Assembly: GCA_016234655.1 (NCBI GenBank)
Contig: JACRAU010000004.1
Location: forward strand, 1-64,000
DNA: 64,000 bases
DNA from: Betaproteobacteria bacterium
GTDB lineage: Bacteria > Pseudomonadota > Gammaproteobacteria > Burkholderiales > Thiobacillaceae
Direction: 5' to 3'
Shown here: in pieces, positions 38,256 through 48,493 of the stretch
Numbering within the stretch: position 1 is the stretch's first letter
Layout of the letters: each line of letters opens with the position of its first letter
Notes under the pieces: generated by a model
Seen by the model: only the letters and a program-made list of their open reading frames with translations
What the model was told of the DNA's origin: nothing
The model's database searches: none
Program-made: the position numbers and the translations under genes

Positions 38256-39764
38256 ATGAAAACCGACATTCACGAAGAACAAGTGCTGCATGCCAGCCGC
38301 GTCGCGGCCGACCGCTTGATGCTCGCCACCCTGGCCTTTCTATTGGTCGTCTCCTTGGCCGTGGCCGGTTTCACTTCGACCTGGGGCATCGCCCTCGTCG
38401 TCGGCATCCCGGCAGTGCTGGTGCCCTTCGCGCTGTTCAAGATGAATCCGGGCAGTCTCCTTAGCCGCATCGCGATTGCCTGCGCCTTCATGATCTTCTC
38501 GGCGCTCACCATCCAGCAGACCCGCGGCATGATCGAGGCCCACTTCGGCATCTTCGTGCTCTTGGCCTTCCTGCTCTACTACCGCGACTGGAAACCCGTT
38601 ATCGCCGCCGCTGCGGTCATTGCCGTGCATCACCTGGCCTTCAACTTCATGCAGGCGGCCGGCATGGGCGTCTATGTCCTGTTCAATGGCCCCAACCTGC
38701 CCATCATCATCTTGCACGCCGTTTATGTGGTGGTGGAAACGGCGATGCTGGTCTACATGGCCGTGAAGCTGCGCAACGAAGCCCTCGAAAGCGCCCAGGT
38801 CGCCTCGCTGGCCGAACGGATCGGCCAGGGCGATCTCACCCTGGCCCTCGATAAGAAGGCCCTGTCCGGCCGCCCCTTGCTGGCCCAGATCGCCGACATG
38901 CAAAAACATCTGGTCGACACCCTGTCGGGCGTCGAGACCCAAGCCAAGCAACTGGTCGGCACCGCCCAGAACATGCTGGACGAGTCGCGCCAGGTCGACA
39001 GTGCCATGAGCCGGCAAAACGAAGCCACCACGGCCATTGCCGCCGCCATCGACGAACTCAGCGCCTCGATCAATCAACTCTCGGATAGCGCCTCGGAAGC
39101 GGCCCGCCTCGCCGAGGAAAGCGCCCGGTCGTCCGACACCGGTGCGGGCGTCGTGCGCTCCACCATCAACGAGATACGCAGCATTGCCGACTCCATCGGG
39201 GTTCTGTCCGGCAATATGGAGCAGCTCGGCGGCCAGTTCGACAACATCACCAGCGTGATCGGCCTGATCAAGGACATCGCCGACCAGACCAACCTCCTGG
39301 CCCTGAATGCCGCCATCGAGGCGGCCCGGGCCGGCGAACAGGGCCGCGGCTTCGCCGTGGTGGCCGACGAGGTGCGCAAGCTGGCCGAACGCACCCGCCA
39401 GGCCACCGAGGAAATCGGCCGCACCATCGACGACATCCAGTCCAGCAAGTCTTCCGCCATGGACAGCATCGACGAGGCGGTGAAAAAGGCCTCGGCCGGG
39501 GTCGAGCTCGCCAGCACGACCGGCTCCTCCATCGACACCATCAGCCAGGATGTCCAGCACGTCCAGCGCGTGGTCGCCGACATTTCCAGCGCCCTGCGCG
39601 AGCAAACCGTGGCCGCCGGCGAGATCGCCCGCAACATCGAGCATGTCACGGCCATGGCCCAGACCAGCAGCCAAACCGCCAATGCCGTGAAAGACGATTC
39701 GAGCAGCCTCAATCGTATCGCCGAAAACCTGGCGCAATCGGTAGTGCGCTTCCGCCTACCCTGA
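38256..39764 (+). CDS. Methyl-accepting chemotaxis protein with membrane-embedded sensor
   Basis: The 502-residue protein has five to six N-terminal helices (residues 20-175) with almost no periplasmic domain. It then has a long cytoplasmic coiled coil with the signalling tip [20 protein letters not shown] at about 345-365 and [18 protein letters not shown]. The membrane part contains [11 protein letters not shown] and AVHHLAFNF, whose histidines and charged residues may sense a redox or membrane signal. It should join a CheA/CheW array; its partners are not in the window apart from CheY-like proteins upstream. Confidence 0.92.
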   Translation: MKTDIHEEQVLHASRVAADRLMLATLAFLLVVSLAVAGFTSTWGIALVVGIPAVLVPFALFKMNPGSLLSRIAIACAFMIFSALTIQQTRGMIEAHFGIFVLLAFLLYYRDWKPVIAAAAVIAVHHLAFNFMQAAGMGVYVLFNGPNLPIIILHAVYVVVETAMLVYMAVKLRNEALESAQVASLAERIGQGDLTLALDKKALSGRPLLAQIADMQKHLVDTLSGVETQAKQLVGTAQNMLDESRQVDSAMSRQNEATTAIAAAIDELSASINQLSDSASEAARLAEESARSSDTGAGVVRSTINEIRSIADSIGVLSGNMEQLGGQFDNITSVIGLIKDIADQTNLLALNAAIEAARAGEQGRGFAVVADEVRKLAERTRQATEEIGRTIDDIQSSKSSAMDSIDEAVKKASAGVELASTTGSSIDTISQDVQHVQRVVADISSALREQTVAAGEIARNIEHVTAMAQTSSQTANAVKDDSSSLNRIAENLAQSVVRFRLP

Positions 39765-39789
39765 CGCGGCCTTTACGATGTCTCAGAAG

Positions 39790-39966
39790 CTGTCTTAAAA
39801 AATCCACCAAGCCTGGAACTGCCTGGCAGGAGCGGCCTTCATGCCCCCTATGGGTATCCTGGCCGCGTGTTTCGCGGCCAGGAGGCCGCTCCCACAAGGG
39901 GTGTTGTAGGAGGCCCCTCCTGGGGCCGAACAACGGCTACAGGAAGGCGGTGGTTTTTTAAGACAG
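39790..39966. repeat. 177-bp inverted-repeat element containing a REP-like unit
   Basis: CTGTCTTAAAAAATCCACC at 39790-39808 and its near-perfect inverse at 39949-39966 bound a segment that contains a full REP-like unit (39871-39933) and a partial inverted copy around 39828-39837. No gene lies inside. It may be a MITE or nested repeat. Around it, 39765-40174 has no gene. Confidence 0.65.
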
Positions 39967-40174
39967 GCCCTCACACCGGGGCCCCGTGCCCCGGTTGTCG
40001 TTTCTAGATCCGTCCGCCCCATTCCCTACCGATAAATTGAGCGCCTAAACAGACACGCCCGTCCGCTCTCGCCGCCTCATCGTTTTGATGTCAAAGCCCT
40101 TTTTCCGCGACGGCGACAAAAACCGGAATCGAACAAAAAGAAAGCGGACGAATCTATTGACGCAGAATCTCAAC

Positions 40175-40222
40175 ACACTAGAATTAGCGCCAACAACAAA
40201 AGCAAACCACTAGATTTAGTGT
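40175..40222 (+). promoter_or_regulatory. Pair of NrdR-like boxes upstream of nrdA
   Basis: ACACTAGAATTAGCGC at 40175-40190 and CCACTAGATTTAGTGT at 40207-40222 share an ACTAGAWTTAG core and partial dyad symmetry. Their starts are 32 bases apart, three helical turns, as is usual for NrdR operator pairs that repress ribonucleotide reductase genes when dATP is high. TAATAT at 40228-40233 could be the -10 element. Confidence 0.7.
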
Positions 40223-40283
40223 TCCCTAATATGGCGCCGAAACCCGCGCCAGGACTGTAAACAAGACAACAGGAGACGAGCCG

Positions 40284-43220
40284 ATGCAGCTTTCCACCGA
40301 ATTTCAGCCCGCAAGCCCCGATGTTTCCTTGCCGCCCGCCGCCGAAGCGACCGCCTCGCCCTCTCCCTACGCCGACTACAAGATCATCCGCCGCAACGGC
40401 GCGGTGGTGGCGTTCGAGCCGGGCAAGATCGCGGTGGCCATGACCAAGGCCTTCATCGCGGTACATGGCAGCCAGGCCGCCGCCTCCGCCCGCATCCGCG
40501 AGATGGTCGACCAACTGACCGCCAACGTGGTCAATGCGCTGATGCGCCGCCAACCGCACGGCGGCACCTTCCACATCGAGGACATCCAGGATCAGGCCGA
40601 ACTCTCCCTGATGCGCTCGGGCGAGCATGAGGTCGCCCGCGCCTATGTGCTCTACCGCGAGCGCCGTTCCGAGGAACGCGCCAAGCAGAAGCAGCAGCAG
40701 GTCGAGGAGCATGCCCTATTCTGCACCGACGAGAATGGCCAGCGCCTACCGCTCGACCTGGACAAGCTGACCGTATTGGTCCAAACCGCCTGCGAAGGCC
40801 TGACCGAAGTCAACCCCGAGCCCATCCTGAACGCCACCGTGCGCGACCTGTACGACGGCGTGCCCATGGACGAGGTGCGCAAGTCGCTGATCCTGTCGGC
40901 CCGCTCGCAGATCGAGAATGACCCGGACTACAGCCTGGTCACCGCCCGCCTGCTGCTGCACAGCATCCGCAGCGAGGTGCTGGGCGAAGAGGTCTGCCAG
41001 CCCGACATGGCCACCCGCTATGCCGAGTATTTCCCCAACTTCATCAAGCAGGGCATCGAGGCCGAACTGCTGGACGAGCGCCTGATGCAGTACGACCTGC
41101 CCCGCCTGGCCGCCGCGCTCAAGGCCGAGCGCGACCTGCAATTCCAGTACCTCGGCTTGCAGACCCTGTACGACCGCTACTTCCTGCACATCCAGGAACG
41201 CCGCATCGAGCTGCCGCAGGCCTTCTTCATGCGCGTGGCCATGGGCCTGGCCATGAACGAGATCAACCGCGAAGAGCGCGCCATCGAGTTCTACACCGTG
41301 CTGTCCAGCTTCGACTACATGTCGAGCACGCCCACCCTGTTCAACGCCGGCACCCGCCATAGCCAACTGTCTTCCTGCTACTTGACCACGGTGCCGGACG
41401 ACCTGGACGGCATCTACCAGGCCATCAAGGAAAACGCACTGCTGCAAAAATGGGCCGGCGGTCTGGGCAACGACTGGACCCGCGTGCGCAGCCTGGGTGC
41501 CTACATCAAGGGCACCAACGGCAAGAGCCAGGGCATCGTGCCCTTCCTGAAAGTGGCCAACGACACCGCCGTGGCGGTGAACCAGGGCGGCAAGCGCAAG
41601 GGCGCGGTCTGCGCCTACCTGGAGTCCTGGCACATGGACATCGAGGAATTCCTCGAACTGCGCAAGAACACCGGCGACGACCGCCGCCGCACCCACGACA
41701 TGAACACCGCCAACTGGGTGCCCGACCTGTTCATGAAGCGGGTGATGGAAAACGGCGAGTGGACCCTGTTCTCGCCGTCCGACGTGCCCGACCTGCACGA
41801 CAAGTTCGGCCGCGAGTTCGAACAGGCCTACACCCGCTACGAGGACAAGGCCGCGCGCGGCGAGCTGAAAAACCACAAGAAGATTCCGGCCTTGTCGCTC
41901 TGGCGCAAGATGCTGTCCATGCTGTTCGAGACCGGCCATCCCTGGATCACCTTCAAGGATGCCTGCAACGTGCGCTACACCAACCAGCACGTCGGCGTGG
42001 TCAACAGCTCCAACCTGTGCACCGAGATCACCCTGCACACCAACGACAACGAAATCGCCGTGTGCAACCTGGGCTCGGTCAACCTGGTCAACCACCTCAC
42101 GCCGGAAGGCAAGCTGGACATGGCCAAGCTCAAGAAGACCATCCGCATCGCGATGCGCATGCTCGACAACGTGATCGACATCAACTTCTACTCGGTCGGC
42201 AAGGCGCGCAACTCCAACTTGAAGCACCGCCCGGTGGGCATGGGCATCATGGGCTTCCAGGACGCGTTGCACAAAATGCGCATCGCCTACGCCAGCCCCG
42301 AGGCCGTCGAGTTCGCCGACCGTGCGATGGAGGCCGTGGCCTACAACGCCTACTGGGCCTCGACCGACCTGGCCGAAGAGCGCGGCCGCTACAGCAGCTT
42401 CAACGGCTCGCTCTGGTCCAAGGGCATCCTGCCGCAGGATTCGCTCAAGGTGCTGGCCGAGCAGCGCGGCGGCTACCTCGAGGCCGACCTGTCCGAGACC
42501 CTGGACTGGGCCAAGCTGCGCGAGCGCATCCAGAGCGTGGGCATGCGCAACTCCAACTGCCTGGCCATCGCCCCGACGGCGACCATCGCCAACATCGTCG
42601 GCGTGTCGGCCAGCATCGAGCCCACCTACCAGAACCTGTTCGTCAAATCCAACCTGTCGGGTGAGTTCACCGTGGTCAACCAGTACCTGGTGCGCGACCT
42701 CAAGGCCCAGAACCTGTGGGACGAAGTCATGGTCGGCGACATCAAGTACTTCGACGGCTCCCTGGCCAAGATCGACCGCATCCCGCAAGAGCTGCGCAGC
42801 CTCTACGCCACCGCCTTCGAGATCGACCCGGTCTGGCTGATCGAGGCCGGCGCCCGCCGCCAGAAGTGGATCGACCAGGCCCAAAGCCTGAACCTCTACT
42901 TCCACGGCGCCTCGGGTAAAAAATTGGACGAGACCTACAAGCTCGCCTGGCTGCGCGGCCTGAAGACCACCTACTACCTGCGCGCCCTGGGCGCCACCCA
43001 CGCCGAAAAATCCACCGGCAAGGGCGGCGAACTCAACGCCGTGCCTTCGGGTGGCGGCCTGGGCGGCGGCGCCGGTGCCGGTAGCGGCGGCATGGGCCTG
43101 AGCGGCAGCGACGGCGGCGTCAGCGCAATGGCCAACCTGCCCGAGCCCGAGATCGTCGGCCAAGCCTGCACCCTGCGGCCCGGCGACCCCGGCTTCGAGG
43201 AATGCGAGGCCTGCCAGTAG
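40284..43220 (+). CDS. nrdA: Class Ia ribonucleotide reductase alpha subunit NrdA
   Basis: The 978-residue protein has an N-terminal ATP-cone (from about residue 30) with a second related segment (about 150-220). The catalytic barrel has the redox cysteine in [10 protein letters not shown], the radical cysteine in SNLCTEI and its partner in VCNLGSVN. A Gly-rich linker leads to the C-terminal shuttle CEACQ. It reduces ribonucleoside diphosphates with NrdB. An AGGAGA site precedes the ATG. Length is at the large end for class Ia. The stop TAG lies at the start of a two-hairpin repeat. Confidence 0.96.
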   Translation: MQLSTEFQPASPDVSLPPAAEATASPSPYADYKIIRRNGAVVAFEPGKIAVAMTKAFIAVHGSQAAASARIREMVDQLTANVVNALMRRQPHGGTFHIEDIQDQAELSLMRSGEHEVARAYVLYRERRSEERAKQKQQQVEEHALFCTDENGQRLPLDLDKLTVLVQTACEGLTEVNPEPILNATVRDLYDGVPMDEVRKSLILSARSQIENDPDYSLVTARLLLHSIRSEVLGEEVCQPDMATRYAEYFPNFIKQGIEAELLDERLMQYDLPRLAAALKAERDLQFQYLGLQTLYDRYFLHIQERRIELPQAFFMRVAMGLAMNEINREERAIEFYTVLSSFDYMSSTPTLFNAGTRHSQLSSCYLTTVPDDLDGIYQAIKENALLQKWAGGLGNDWTRVRSLGAYIKGTNGKSQGIVPFLKVANDTAVAVNQGGKRKGAVCAYLESWHMDIEEFLELRKNTGDDRRRTHDMNTANWVPDLFMKRVMENGEWTLFSPSDVPDLHDKFGREFEQAYTRYEDKAARGELKNHKKIPALSLWRKMLSMLFETGHPWITFKDACNVRYTNQHVGVVNSSNLCTEITLHTNDNEIAVCNLGSVNLVNHLTPEGKLDMAKLKKTIRIAMRMLDNVIDINFYSVGKARNSNLKHRPVGMGIMGFQDALHKMRIAYASPEAVEFADRAMEAVAYNAYWASTDLAEERGRYSSFNGSLWSKGILPQDSLKVLAEQRGGYLEADLSETLDWAKLRERIQSVGMRNSNCLAIAPTATIANIVGVSASIEPTYQNLFVKSNLSGEFTVVNQYLVRDLKAQNLWDEVMVGDIKYFDGSLAKIDRIPQELRSLYATAFEIDPVWLIEAGARRQKWIDQAQSLNLYFHGASGKKLDETYKLAWLRGLKTTYYLRALGATHAEKSTGKGGELNAVPSGGGLGGGAGAGSGGMGLSGSDGGVSAMANLPEPEIVGQACTLRPGDPGFEECEACQ

Positions 43221-43273
43221 GTCGGCACTACCGTGCCGACAAAGACAGCGGCGGGACAGTAGTCCCGCCCTAC
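43217..43273. repeat. Two-hairpin intergenic repeat, copy 2
   Basis: A 57-bp unit begins GTAGGTCGGC and ends GCCCTAC, with stems GTCGGCAC/GTGCCGAC and GGCGGGAC/GTCCCGCC. The layout equals that of 7521-7576. It fills most of the nrdA-nrdB gap and its first bases form the nrdA stop codon. Confidence 0.75.
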
Positions 43274-43332
43274 GAAACCGATTGAGAAGTGGGCAAGCCC
43301 ACAAGACACAACAATACGAAGGAGATAGGCCA

Positions 43333-44505
43333 ATGCTGAACTTCGAAGAAGACATCACCACCGGCAGCCCCGCCCTGCAACAACTGCGCAGCCCAGGCCT
43401 AGACCCCATGCCGGGCGAGATTCCCGCCGCCGCCGTCAACCTGCTGCGCGCGCAAGAACCCGCGCAAGAACAAGAGACCGAAAAGTTCCGCCGCGTGCGC
43501 ATGGAAGACAAGCGCATCATCAACGCCACCGCCGACGTCAACCAGCTCGTGCCCTTCAAGTACAAATGGGCCTGGGAAAAATACATCGCCGCCTGCGCCA
43601 ACCACTGGATGCCGCAAGAAGTGAACATGAACCGCGACATCGCCACCTGGAAAGACCCCAACGGCCTGACCGAAGACGAGCGCCGCGTCATCAAGCGCAA
43701 CCTCGGCTTCTTCGTCACCGCCGACAGCCTGGCCGCCAACAACATCGTGCTCGGCACCTACCGCCAGATCACCGCGCCCGAGTGCCGGCAATACCTGCTG
43801 CGCCAGGCCTTCGAAGAGGCCATCCACACCCACGCCTACCAGTACATCGTCGAGAGCCTGGGCCTGGACGAAGGCGAAATCTTCAACGCTTACCACGAAG
43901 TACCGTCCATCCGCGCCAAGGACGAGTTCCTACTGCCCTTCATCGACGTGCTGTCCAACCCCACCTTCAAGACCGGCACCCCGGAGACCGACCAGGCCTT
44001 CCTGAAAAGCCTGATCGCCTTCGCCTGCATCATGGAAGGCCTGTTCTTCTACGTCGGCTTCGTGCAGATCCTGTCCATGGGCCGGCAAAACAAGATGACC
44101 GGCGCCGCCGAGCAGTACCAGTACATCCTGCGCGACGAGTCCATGCACTGCAACTTCGGCATCGACATGATCAACCAGCTCAAGATGGAAAACCCGCACC
44201 TGTGGACCGCCGCCTTCCGCGAAGAACTCAAGGCCATGTTCCTCAAGGCGGTCGAGCTGGAATACGCCTACGCCGAAGACACCATGCCGCGCGGCGTGCT
44301 CGGCCTGAACGCGCCGATGTTCAAGGAATACCTGCGCTTCATCGCCAACCGCCGCGCCACCCAGATCGGCCTGGACGAGCTGTTCCCCGGCGCGACCAAC
44401 CCCTTCCCGTGGATGGCCGAGATGATCGACTTGAAGAAAGAAAAGAATTTCTTCGAGACACGCGTCATCGAATACCAGACAGGCGGCGCCCTTAACTGGG
44501 ACTGA
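43333..44505 (+). CDS. nrdB: Class Ia ribonucleotide reductase beta subunit NrdB
   Basis: The 390-residue diiron protein has ligands in NRDIATWK (Asp), [14 protein letters not shown] (Glu, His and the radical Tyr four residues after His), and DESMHCNFG (Glu and His). The tyrosyl-radical residue is intact. GGAGATAGGCCAATG gives the start at 43333. It is co-transcribed with nrdA across the repeat. A terminator follows 4 bases after the stop. Confidence 0.96.
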   Translation: MLNFEEDITTGSPALQQLRSPGLDPMPGEIPAAAVNLLRAQEPAQEQETEKFRRVRMEDKRIINATADVNQLVPFKYKWAWEKYIAACANHWMPQEVNMNRDIATWKDPNGLTEDERRVIKRNLGFFVTADSLAANNIVLGTYRQITAPECRQYLLRQAFEEAIHTHAYQYIVESLGLDEGEIFNAYHEVPSIRAKDEFLLPFIDVLSNPTFKTGTPETDQAFLKSLIAFACIMEGLFFYVGFVQILSMGRQNKMTGAAEQYQYILRDESMHCNFGIDMINQLKMENPHLWTAAFREELKAMFLKAVELEYAYAEDTMPRGVLGLNAPMFKEYLRFIANRRATQIGLDELFPGATNPFPWMAEMIDLKKEKNFFETRVIEYQTGGALNWD

Positions 44506-44508
44506 CAG

Positions 44509-44536
44509 AAAAAGGCGCAGGCGACTGCGCCTTTTT
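44509..44536 (+). terminator. Rho-independent terminator after nrdB
   Basis: AAAAAGGCGCAG and CTGCGCCTTTTT form a 12-base stem with loop GCGA. Confidence 0.92.
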
Positions 44537-44572
44537 CATATGTGCAAGCAATTTGCCAGGAGAACCGAACAC

Positions 44573-45412
44573 ATGCAGACAAGCGCATATGGCAATCTCT
44601 TGCCGCCGAAGCGGACGGACGACATCCGCACCATTTCGGCCGACCCGATCACGCAGTTCTTCCACCGCCATGTCGTGCCCATCCATTTCGAGTTCAGGAA
44701 AGGCCACGTCAGCCGAACCCGCGTCGTCACCGCCTTCGTCATGGCCATCAACGAGCAGTGGTGCCTGGTCACCGCCGGCCGCTGCATCGAGCGCATCGAA
44801 AACGAATACGACCAGGGCTACGAGATCGAGCGCTGTTGCCTGCTCGACTGCAACGGCGTCAACACGCCGCACGGCACCACCATCCCCTTCGACTATGTGG
44901 AGTCGGCCGCCACCAGATTGTGCTACGACCCCACCTACGACTGCGGCGTGTTCCTGCTAAGCAAACACCACGTGCGCCTGCTGCGGGAGAGCGGCATCGA
45001 GGCCATGAGCGAAGCCGCCTGGGAGCAGCAACCCTACGTGGTGGACTTCCACGCCATCATCGGCGTGCATGGCCAGCCCTCGGCCAGCAACGCCATGCAG
45101 GTCAGCTCCACCCTGCACAAGGTCACCCCGCTACCCCACCGGCCCGACTGCTTCGCGGACACCGGCACCCCAACCTTCTGGGCCGCCATCGACCGCGCCA
45201 ACGAAGTGCCCGACCTGCCCGATCTGAGCGGCAGCCCGATCTTCGCCTTCCGGCAAAAAGAGAACGGCGAGTTCGCCTACTGGCTGCACTCCATCCAGAA
45301 CCAATGGGTGCAATCGCGCGGCCTCATCGCCGCCTGCTTCGCCCGGCCCATCGGCAAGTTCCTGAAGGAGGTGGTGGAGGGTGAGAATGTGAATTTGGTG
45401 ACGGTATACTAG
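44573..45412 (+). CDS. Trypsin-like fold protein with a degenerate triad, unknown role
   Basis: The 279-residue protein shows a possible chymotrypsin-like pattern: WCLVTAGRC where active proteases have TAAHC, DCGVFLLS for the Asp strand, and DLSGSPIFAF for the Ser loop. The histidine is replaced by Arg, so it may be an inactive protease or binding domain. No signal peptide is seen, so it is probably cytoplasmic. AGGAG ten bases upstream supports the ATG at 44573. It lies between nrdB and a restriction-modification operon, suggesting but not proving a defence link. Assignment is tentative. Confidence 0.5.
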   Translation: MQTSAYGNLLPPKRTDDIRTISADPITQFFHRHVVPIHFEFRKGHVSRTRVVTAFVMAINEQWCLVTAGRCIERIENEYDQGYEIERCCLLDCNGVNTPHGTTIPFDYVESAATRLCYDPTYDCGVFLLSKHHVRLLRESGIEAMSEAAWEQQPYVVDFHAIIGVHGQPSASNAMQVSSTLHKVTPLPHRPDCFADTGTPTFWAAIDRANEVPDLPDLSGSPIFAFRQKENGEFAYWLHSIQNQWVQSRGLIAACFARPIGKFLKEVVEGENVNLVTVY

Positions 45413-45433
45413 GCGACACCAAGCTGATCCATT

Positions 45434-45470
45434 CCCTCCCCCGCAAGCGGGGGAGGGCTAGGGAGAGGGC
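45434..45470. repeat. Palindromic repeat upstream of the restriction-modification genes
   Basis: CCCTCCCCCGC and GCGGGGGAGGG pair around AA (45434-45457) and are followed by CTAGGGAGAGGGC. This is the same type of unit that flanks the DUF559 cassette in ygiQ. It ends six bases before the methyltransferase ATG and supplies its only purine-rich leader. Confidence 0.8.
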
Positions 45471-45475
45471 AAGAC

Positions 45476-47008
45476 ATGAGCAGTTTGGCAAAAACGCTTG
45501 AGTTCGACCCCGACCAATTTATTCAGCCCCCAACCATATCCCCCATGATGCTCGACCAAGTCCGCCTTGAAGTGTCCGCCAAGCTCGACCGGAGCCATCG
45601 GTCGGCGTTCGGCCAATTCATGACGCCATCGAGCGTCGCGCGTTTCATGGCGAATCTTTTTCCCGCCAGCCCGCATAAGACAGCGCGCCTACTGGATGCG
45701 GGCGCCGGTGTCGGGTCGCTGCTTGGCGCATTTCTCGACCGTTGGGGCCAGGGAGAGTTTCCCTTCCAGCATGTCGAGGTGACCGCTTACGAAATCGACG
45801 ACACCCTGCGCAAGCGCCTTTCCCATACATTGGCGCATTACGCGGAGCAACTCGATATTCGAACAGAAGTCCTGGGCGCGGATTTCATCGAGGATGCAGT
45901 CAATCGAATTCAGTTCCAGGACTCGCGCCGTTTCACGCACGCCATCCTCAATCCGCCCTACAAGAAAATCGCCAGCCGCTCCCGTCATCGCCTGCTCCTG
46001 CGCCAGATCGGCATCGAGACCGTCAACCTCTACACGGCGTTTGTAGCGCTGGCCGTGGCACAAATGGTGCCGGGCGGCCAGATCGTGGCGATCATCCCTC
46101 GCAGCTTCTGCAACGGCCCCTACTACAAACCGTTCCGCGACTTCATTCTCGAACGTGCGGCAATCCGGCACATACACTTGTTCGCCGCGCGGGATAAGGC
46201 GTTCAAAGATGATGCCGTCTTGCAGGAAAATGTCATCCTGTTGCTGGAATGCGGCGGGAAACAAGGCGAGGTCATCGTGTCCACTTCGATGGACGATAGC
46301 TTCGCGGACTATGCGACGCACACGCATCCCTTCGAGCGCATTGTCTTTCCGGCCGACCCGGAGCGCTTTATTCACATCCCCACGGATCCGGAACAAGCCG
46401 CCTTCGAACTTGCCCCGGCTTTTTCCAGCACCCTTTCCGACATAGGCGTCGAAGTGGCCACCGGCCCTGTCGTGGATTTCCGCATGAAGGAACATCTGCG
46501 CGACATGCCTGAAGCGGGGAGTATCCCCCTGATCTATCCGACCCACTTCACAGGACAATCGATTGAATGGCCGAAGCCGGGCGCGAAAAAACCCAATGCC
46601 CTGATGCTCAACGCCGATACGAAGAAATGGCTCTACCCCAACGGCTACTATGCCGTGGTGCGGCGTTTTTCCTCCAAGGAAGAAAAGCGTCGCATCGTGG
46701 CCAGCTTGGTTTCGCCAGATGCATTCGATACCCGCCATCTTGGCTTCGAAAACCACTTGAACGTGTTCCATCACGCAAAACAAGGCCTACCAGAGGATTT
46801 GGCGCGCGGCCTAGCGGCCTATTTGAACACCACGATGATCGACGAATACTTCCGCCGTTTCAGCGGCCATACCCAAGTCAACGCGACAGATTTGCGGCGA
46901 CTCAAGTACCCAAGCCGGGATGCCTTGATCAAGCTTGGGCGGTGGGCCGTGGCGCACCCAACGATGACCCAAGAACAACTCGACAATAAAATCGAAAGCA
47001 TGGCGTGA
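45476..47008 (+). CDS. BsuBI/PstI-type DNA adenine methyltransferase
   Basis: The 510-residue protein has AdoMet motif I (LLDAGAGVGSLLGAFL, about residue 70) and catalytic motif IV (AILNPPY, about 160), as in N6-adenine methyltransferases of the gamma class. Its length is close to M.PstI and M.BsuBI, and its partner is a BsuBI/PstI endonuclease. It would protect host DNA; recognition of CTGCAG is a family-based expectation, not shown. The purine-rich end of the palindromic repeat may serve as ribosome site. The stop overlaps the endonuclease start as GTGA. Confidence 0.88.
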   Translation: MSSLAKTLEFDPDQFIQPPTISPMMLDQVRLEVSAKLDRSHRSAFGQFMTPSSVARFMANLFPASPHKTARLLDAGAGVGSLLGAFLDRWGQGEFPFQHVEVTAYEIDDTLRKRLSHTLAHYAEQLDIRTEVLGADFIEDAVNRIQFQDSRRFTHAILNPPYKKIASRSRHRLLLRQIGIETVNLYTAFVALAVAQMVPGGQIVAIIPRSFCNGPYYKPFRDFILERAAIRHIHLFAARDKAFKDDAVLQENVILLLECGGKQGEVIVSTSMDDSFADYATHTHPFERIVFPADPERFIHIPTDPEQAAFELAPAFSSTLSDIGVEVATGPVVDFRMKEHLRDMPEAGSIPLIYPTHFTGQSIEWPKPGAKKPNALMLNADTKKWLYPNGYYAVVRRFSSKEEKRRIVASLVSPDAFDTRHLGFENHLNVFHHAKQGLPEDLARGLAAYLNTTMIDEYFRRFSGHTQVNATDLRRLKYPSRDALIKLGRWAVAHPTMTQEQLDNKIESMA

Positions 47009-47958
47009 GCGCGCACAAGAATATCGACGATGCCCTGAAAATCCTGGCCCAGCTTGGTCTTCCGCGCGCGCAGCAAAACGAACGTTCCGCGCTGTGTTTG
47101 CTGGCGCTGCTCGACCTTGCTCCAGAGAAGAAATGGAAACAGGCCAAGAACCCGCCGATCGGCATTACCCCGATCATGGATTGGGCGCGAGATCACTACC
47201 AGAAAAATTACGCACCGAATACGCGCGAGACGGTACGACGCCAGAGCATGCATCAATTCGTGTCCGCCGGGCTTGCGCTCTACAACCCGGACGATCCATC
47301 CCGCCCGGTCAACAGCCCGAAGGCCGTCTATCAGATCGCGCCAGAAACACTCGCCCTGCTCAAGACTTACGGCACAAGAGCATGGAAAACCACCCTCGCG
47401 ACCCACATCGCCAAAAATCAGACGCTCACCACAAGATATGCGAAAGAACGCGATATCAAACTCATTCCCGTAGCAATTGGTCACGGCAAGAAAATAAAAA
47501 TCAGCCCCGGCGCGCATAGCCGACTGATAAAAGCCATCATCGAAGACTTCGCGCCACGATTCGCGCCGGGCAGCACGCTGGTCTACGCGGGAGATACCGG
47601 CGAAAAATGGGGATACTTCGACAACGCCTTATTATCGAAGCTAGGCGTGACCGTCGATACCCACGGGAAGATGCCGGACGTAGTGCTCTACTACGCGGAG
47701 CGGGGCTGGCTTTTGTTGGTGGAATCCGTAACCAGCCATGGCCCGGTGGATGGGAAACGACACGAAGAGCTAGCCCAACTCTTCGCCAGCGCCAGCCCCG
47801 GCCTGGTATATGTGACCGCGTTCCCCACCCGCTCGATCATGGCGCGCTACCTACCGAATATCGCATGGGAAACCGAGGTCTGGGTCGCCGATGCGCCATC
47901 GCATTTGATCCACTTCAACGGCACACGTTTTCTAGGGCCGTATTCCACAAAGAATTAA
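47005..47958 (+). CDS. BsuBI/PstI-family type II restriction endonuclease
   Basis: The 317-residue protein matches the BsuBI/PstI family along its length: ETVRRQSMHQFVSAGLALYN, YAGDTGEKWGYFD, HGKMPDVVLYY, LLLVESVTSHGPVDGKRHEE and ETEVWVADAPSHLIHFNG. The acidic and lysine residues of the PD-(D/E)XK-type core are in the DGK/ES segments. It starts at GTG inside the methyltransferase stop. The system looks intact and probably active. GC content is slightly below that of its neighbours, consistent with transfer. Confidence 0.93.
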   Translation: MSAHKNIDDALKILAQLGLPRAQQNERSALCLLALLDLAPEKKWKQAKNPPIGITPIMDWARDHYQKNYAPNTRETVRRQSMHQFVSAGLALYNPDDPSRPVNSPKAVYQIAPETLALLKTYGTRAWKTTLATHIAKNQTLTTRYAKERDIKLIPVAIGHGKKIKISPGAHSRLIKAIIEDFAPRFAPGSTLVYAGDTGEKWGYFDNALLSKLGVTVDTHGKMPDVVLYYAERGWLLLVESVTSHGPVDGKRHEELAQLFASASPGLVYVTAFPTRSIMARYLPNIAWETEVWVADAPSHLIHFNGTRFLGPYSTKN

Positions 47959-47969
47959 AAACCGCTGCC

Positions 47970-48392
47970 ATGAACCTCTACCCACCCCTGCTCACCCTCG
48001 CCGCCCTCACCCTCTGCACCCCCGCCCTGGCCGACACCCACGAGGCCCTGCCCTCCGGCGTAGTGGTGACGCATCTCGCGCATGGCAAAGGCGAAGCACC
48101 CAAGGCCGACAGCACGGTGAAGGTGCATTACCGCGGCACGCTGACCAACGGCACCGAGTTCGACAGCTCCTACCGGCGCAAGGCGCCGATCTCGTTCAAG
48201 CTGAATCAGGTGATTCCCTGCTGGACGCAGGGCGTGCAGCGGATGCGGGTGGGCGGCAAGGCCCGGCTCACCTGCCCGGCCGACACCGCCTATGGCGCGC
48301 GCGGCGTGCCGGGGGTGATTCCGCCCGACAGCGTGCTGGTGTTCGAGGTGGAACTGCTCGCGATCGAGAAGCCGCGTTTCGGCCTGTTTTGA
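47970..48392 (+). CDS. Secreted FKBP-type peptidyl-prolyl isomerase
   Basis: The 140-residue protein has a signal peptide (residues 1-21, ALA-D) and an FKBP domain with VKVHYRGTLTNGTEFDSSY, VIPCWTQGVQRMRVGGKARL and VLVFEVELLAIE. The Trp of the active-site floor is present (PCWTQG). It should help fold proteins in the periplasm. It begins 11 bases after the endonuclease gene and may be read through from it, but is functionally unrelated. Confidence 0.92.
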   Translation: MNLYPPLLTLAALTLCTPALADTHEALPSGVVVTHLAHGKGEAPKADSTVKVHYRGTLTNGTEFDSSYRRKAPISFKLNQVIPCWTQGVQRMRVGGKARLTCPADTAYGARGVPGVIPPDSVLVFEVELLAIEKPRFGLF

Positions 48393-48493
48393 GCCATTGC
48401 AGGGGCTGGCCCGGCCGCTCGTCGCCTGGGCCACGCTTTCACACCGCGGCCTCACGGCACTAAACTGCAGGCATTACTCAGGGGGGACCGATC

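Noticed and set aside
40746-43757. A 1003-codon open frame on the minus strand across nrdA
   Set aside because: It is the mirror of a strongly biased GC-rich coding frame; its product has low-complexity Gly/Val/Asp composition and no domain, and nrdA is certain.
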